Assembly (NCBI RefSeq): GCF_003970675.1
Contig: NZ_CP034562.1
Span: 248,001-312,000, forward strand
Direction: 5' to 3'
DNA: 64,000 nucleotides
Source of the DNA: Flammeovirga pectinis
GTDB taxonomy: Bacteria > Bacteroidota > Bacteroidia > Cytophagales > Flammeovirgaceae
Of this stretch, positions 63,817 to 64,000 are shown one piece after another (position 1 is the first letter of the stretch; each line of letters opens with the position of its first letter). The notes under the pieces are model-generated. The model was not told where the DNA came from and made no database searches. It was given only the letters and a program-made list of their open reading frames with translations. A program made the position numbers and the translations under genes.

Positions 63817-64000
63817 ATGGAAGCAAAAAAACTTATTAGTGTACTCTTACTTTTGTGTTCAACAATGGTAATGGCACAAACACAAAAAATGTCTATTGAT
63901 GTAATTGATGCAACAGAACGTTTGCCGCTAATTGGTGCACATGTTTGTTTAGAATCAACTACAGGCAAGAAGATGTATTTTACAACAAATGCAGAAGGAC
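63817..64000 (+). CDS. TonB-dependent receptor, N-terminal part only
   Basis: The first 61 codons before the window ends. Signal peptide (ends MVMAQTQ), then a carboxypeptidase-like regulatory domain (MSIDVIDATERLPLIGAHV, GKKMYFTTNAEG). This start is typical of Bacteroidota TonB receptors. It begins 10 bp after the flavin/FeS gene, so it belongs to the cbiX-like operon. Confidence 0.7.
   Translation, partial: MEAKKLISVLLLLCSTMVMAQTQKMSIDVIDATERLPLIGAHVCLESTTGKKMYFTTNAEG

Overview
The window is AT-rich DNA from a member of the Bacteroidota, most likely a marine Cytophagales/Flammeovirgaceae-type organism (inference). The pointers are a C-terminal type IX secretion sorting domain, GEVED repeats, TonB-dependent receptors with carboxypeptidase-like regulatory domains, a fused ccoNO oxidase subunit, a clade II (Sec/lipoprotein) nosZ without nosR, many lipoproteins, and several TAnnTTTG-type -7 boxes.

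Layout. 1-760: 5' part of an endonuclease/exonuclease/phosphatase-fold protein. 859-7654: cbb3 oxidase locus (ccoS, fused ccoNO, ccoQ, a small membrane protein, ccoP, ccoG, ccoH, a TauE/UreH-like protein) behind three TGAC-N4-GTCA palindromes placed like Crp/Fnr operators. 7655-8992: a further such site and a decayed transposase. 8993-16385: nitrous oxide reductase locus (fasciclin lipoprotein, cytochrome c, nosZ, four-helix membrane protein, nosL, nosD, nosF, nosY) and a small CWC protein. These two blocks together give high-affinity O2 respiration and N2O respiration. 16386-38650: mostly housekeeping and envelope genes (M4 protease, secreted CHAT protein, priA, tsaB, cyclophilin, TonB receptor with partner lipoprotein, fabG, pepT, P-loop kinase, two paralogous SH3+DcaP-like porins).

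38788-45922 looks like a small genomic island. It has tRNA-Arg(CCG) at one edge and a tRNA 3'-end-like fragment at the other, clustered direct and inverted repeats, and an IS66-family element whose transposase carries three lesions. It also holds a minus-strand cluster of a 47-residue membrane peptide, an SMC/OLD-like AAA ATPase and a PLD-like protein with an HxRx4D motif. That cluster is the best candidate here for an undescribed, probably defensive, system.

46051-47097 contains two copies of a roughly 200-bp segment, including the 3' end of a DUF885 gene and a possible small RNA. 47070-60000 is ordinary accessory metabolism (DUF885, SGNH hydrolase, glutamate-synthase-like FMN protein, AI-2E family permease, CPBP protease, class II aldolase, AraC regulator, peroxiredoxin, GH2 glycosidase, LpxR-like protein). 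60176-64000: an AraC regulator diverges from a CbiX-like chelatase lipoprotein, a flavinylated/4Fe-4S membrane protein and a TonB receptor, which together look like a tetrapyrrole or metal uptake and processing unit.
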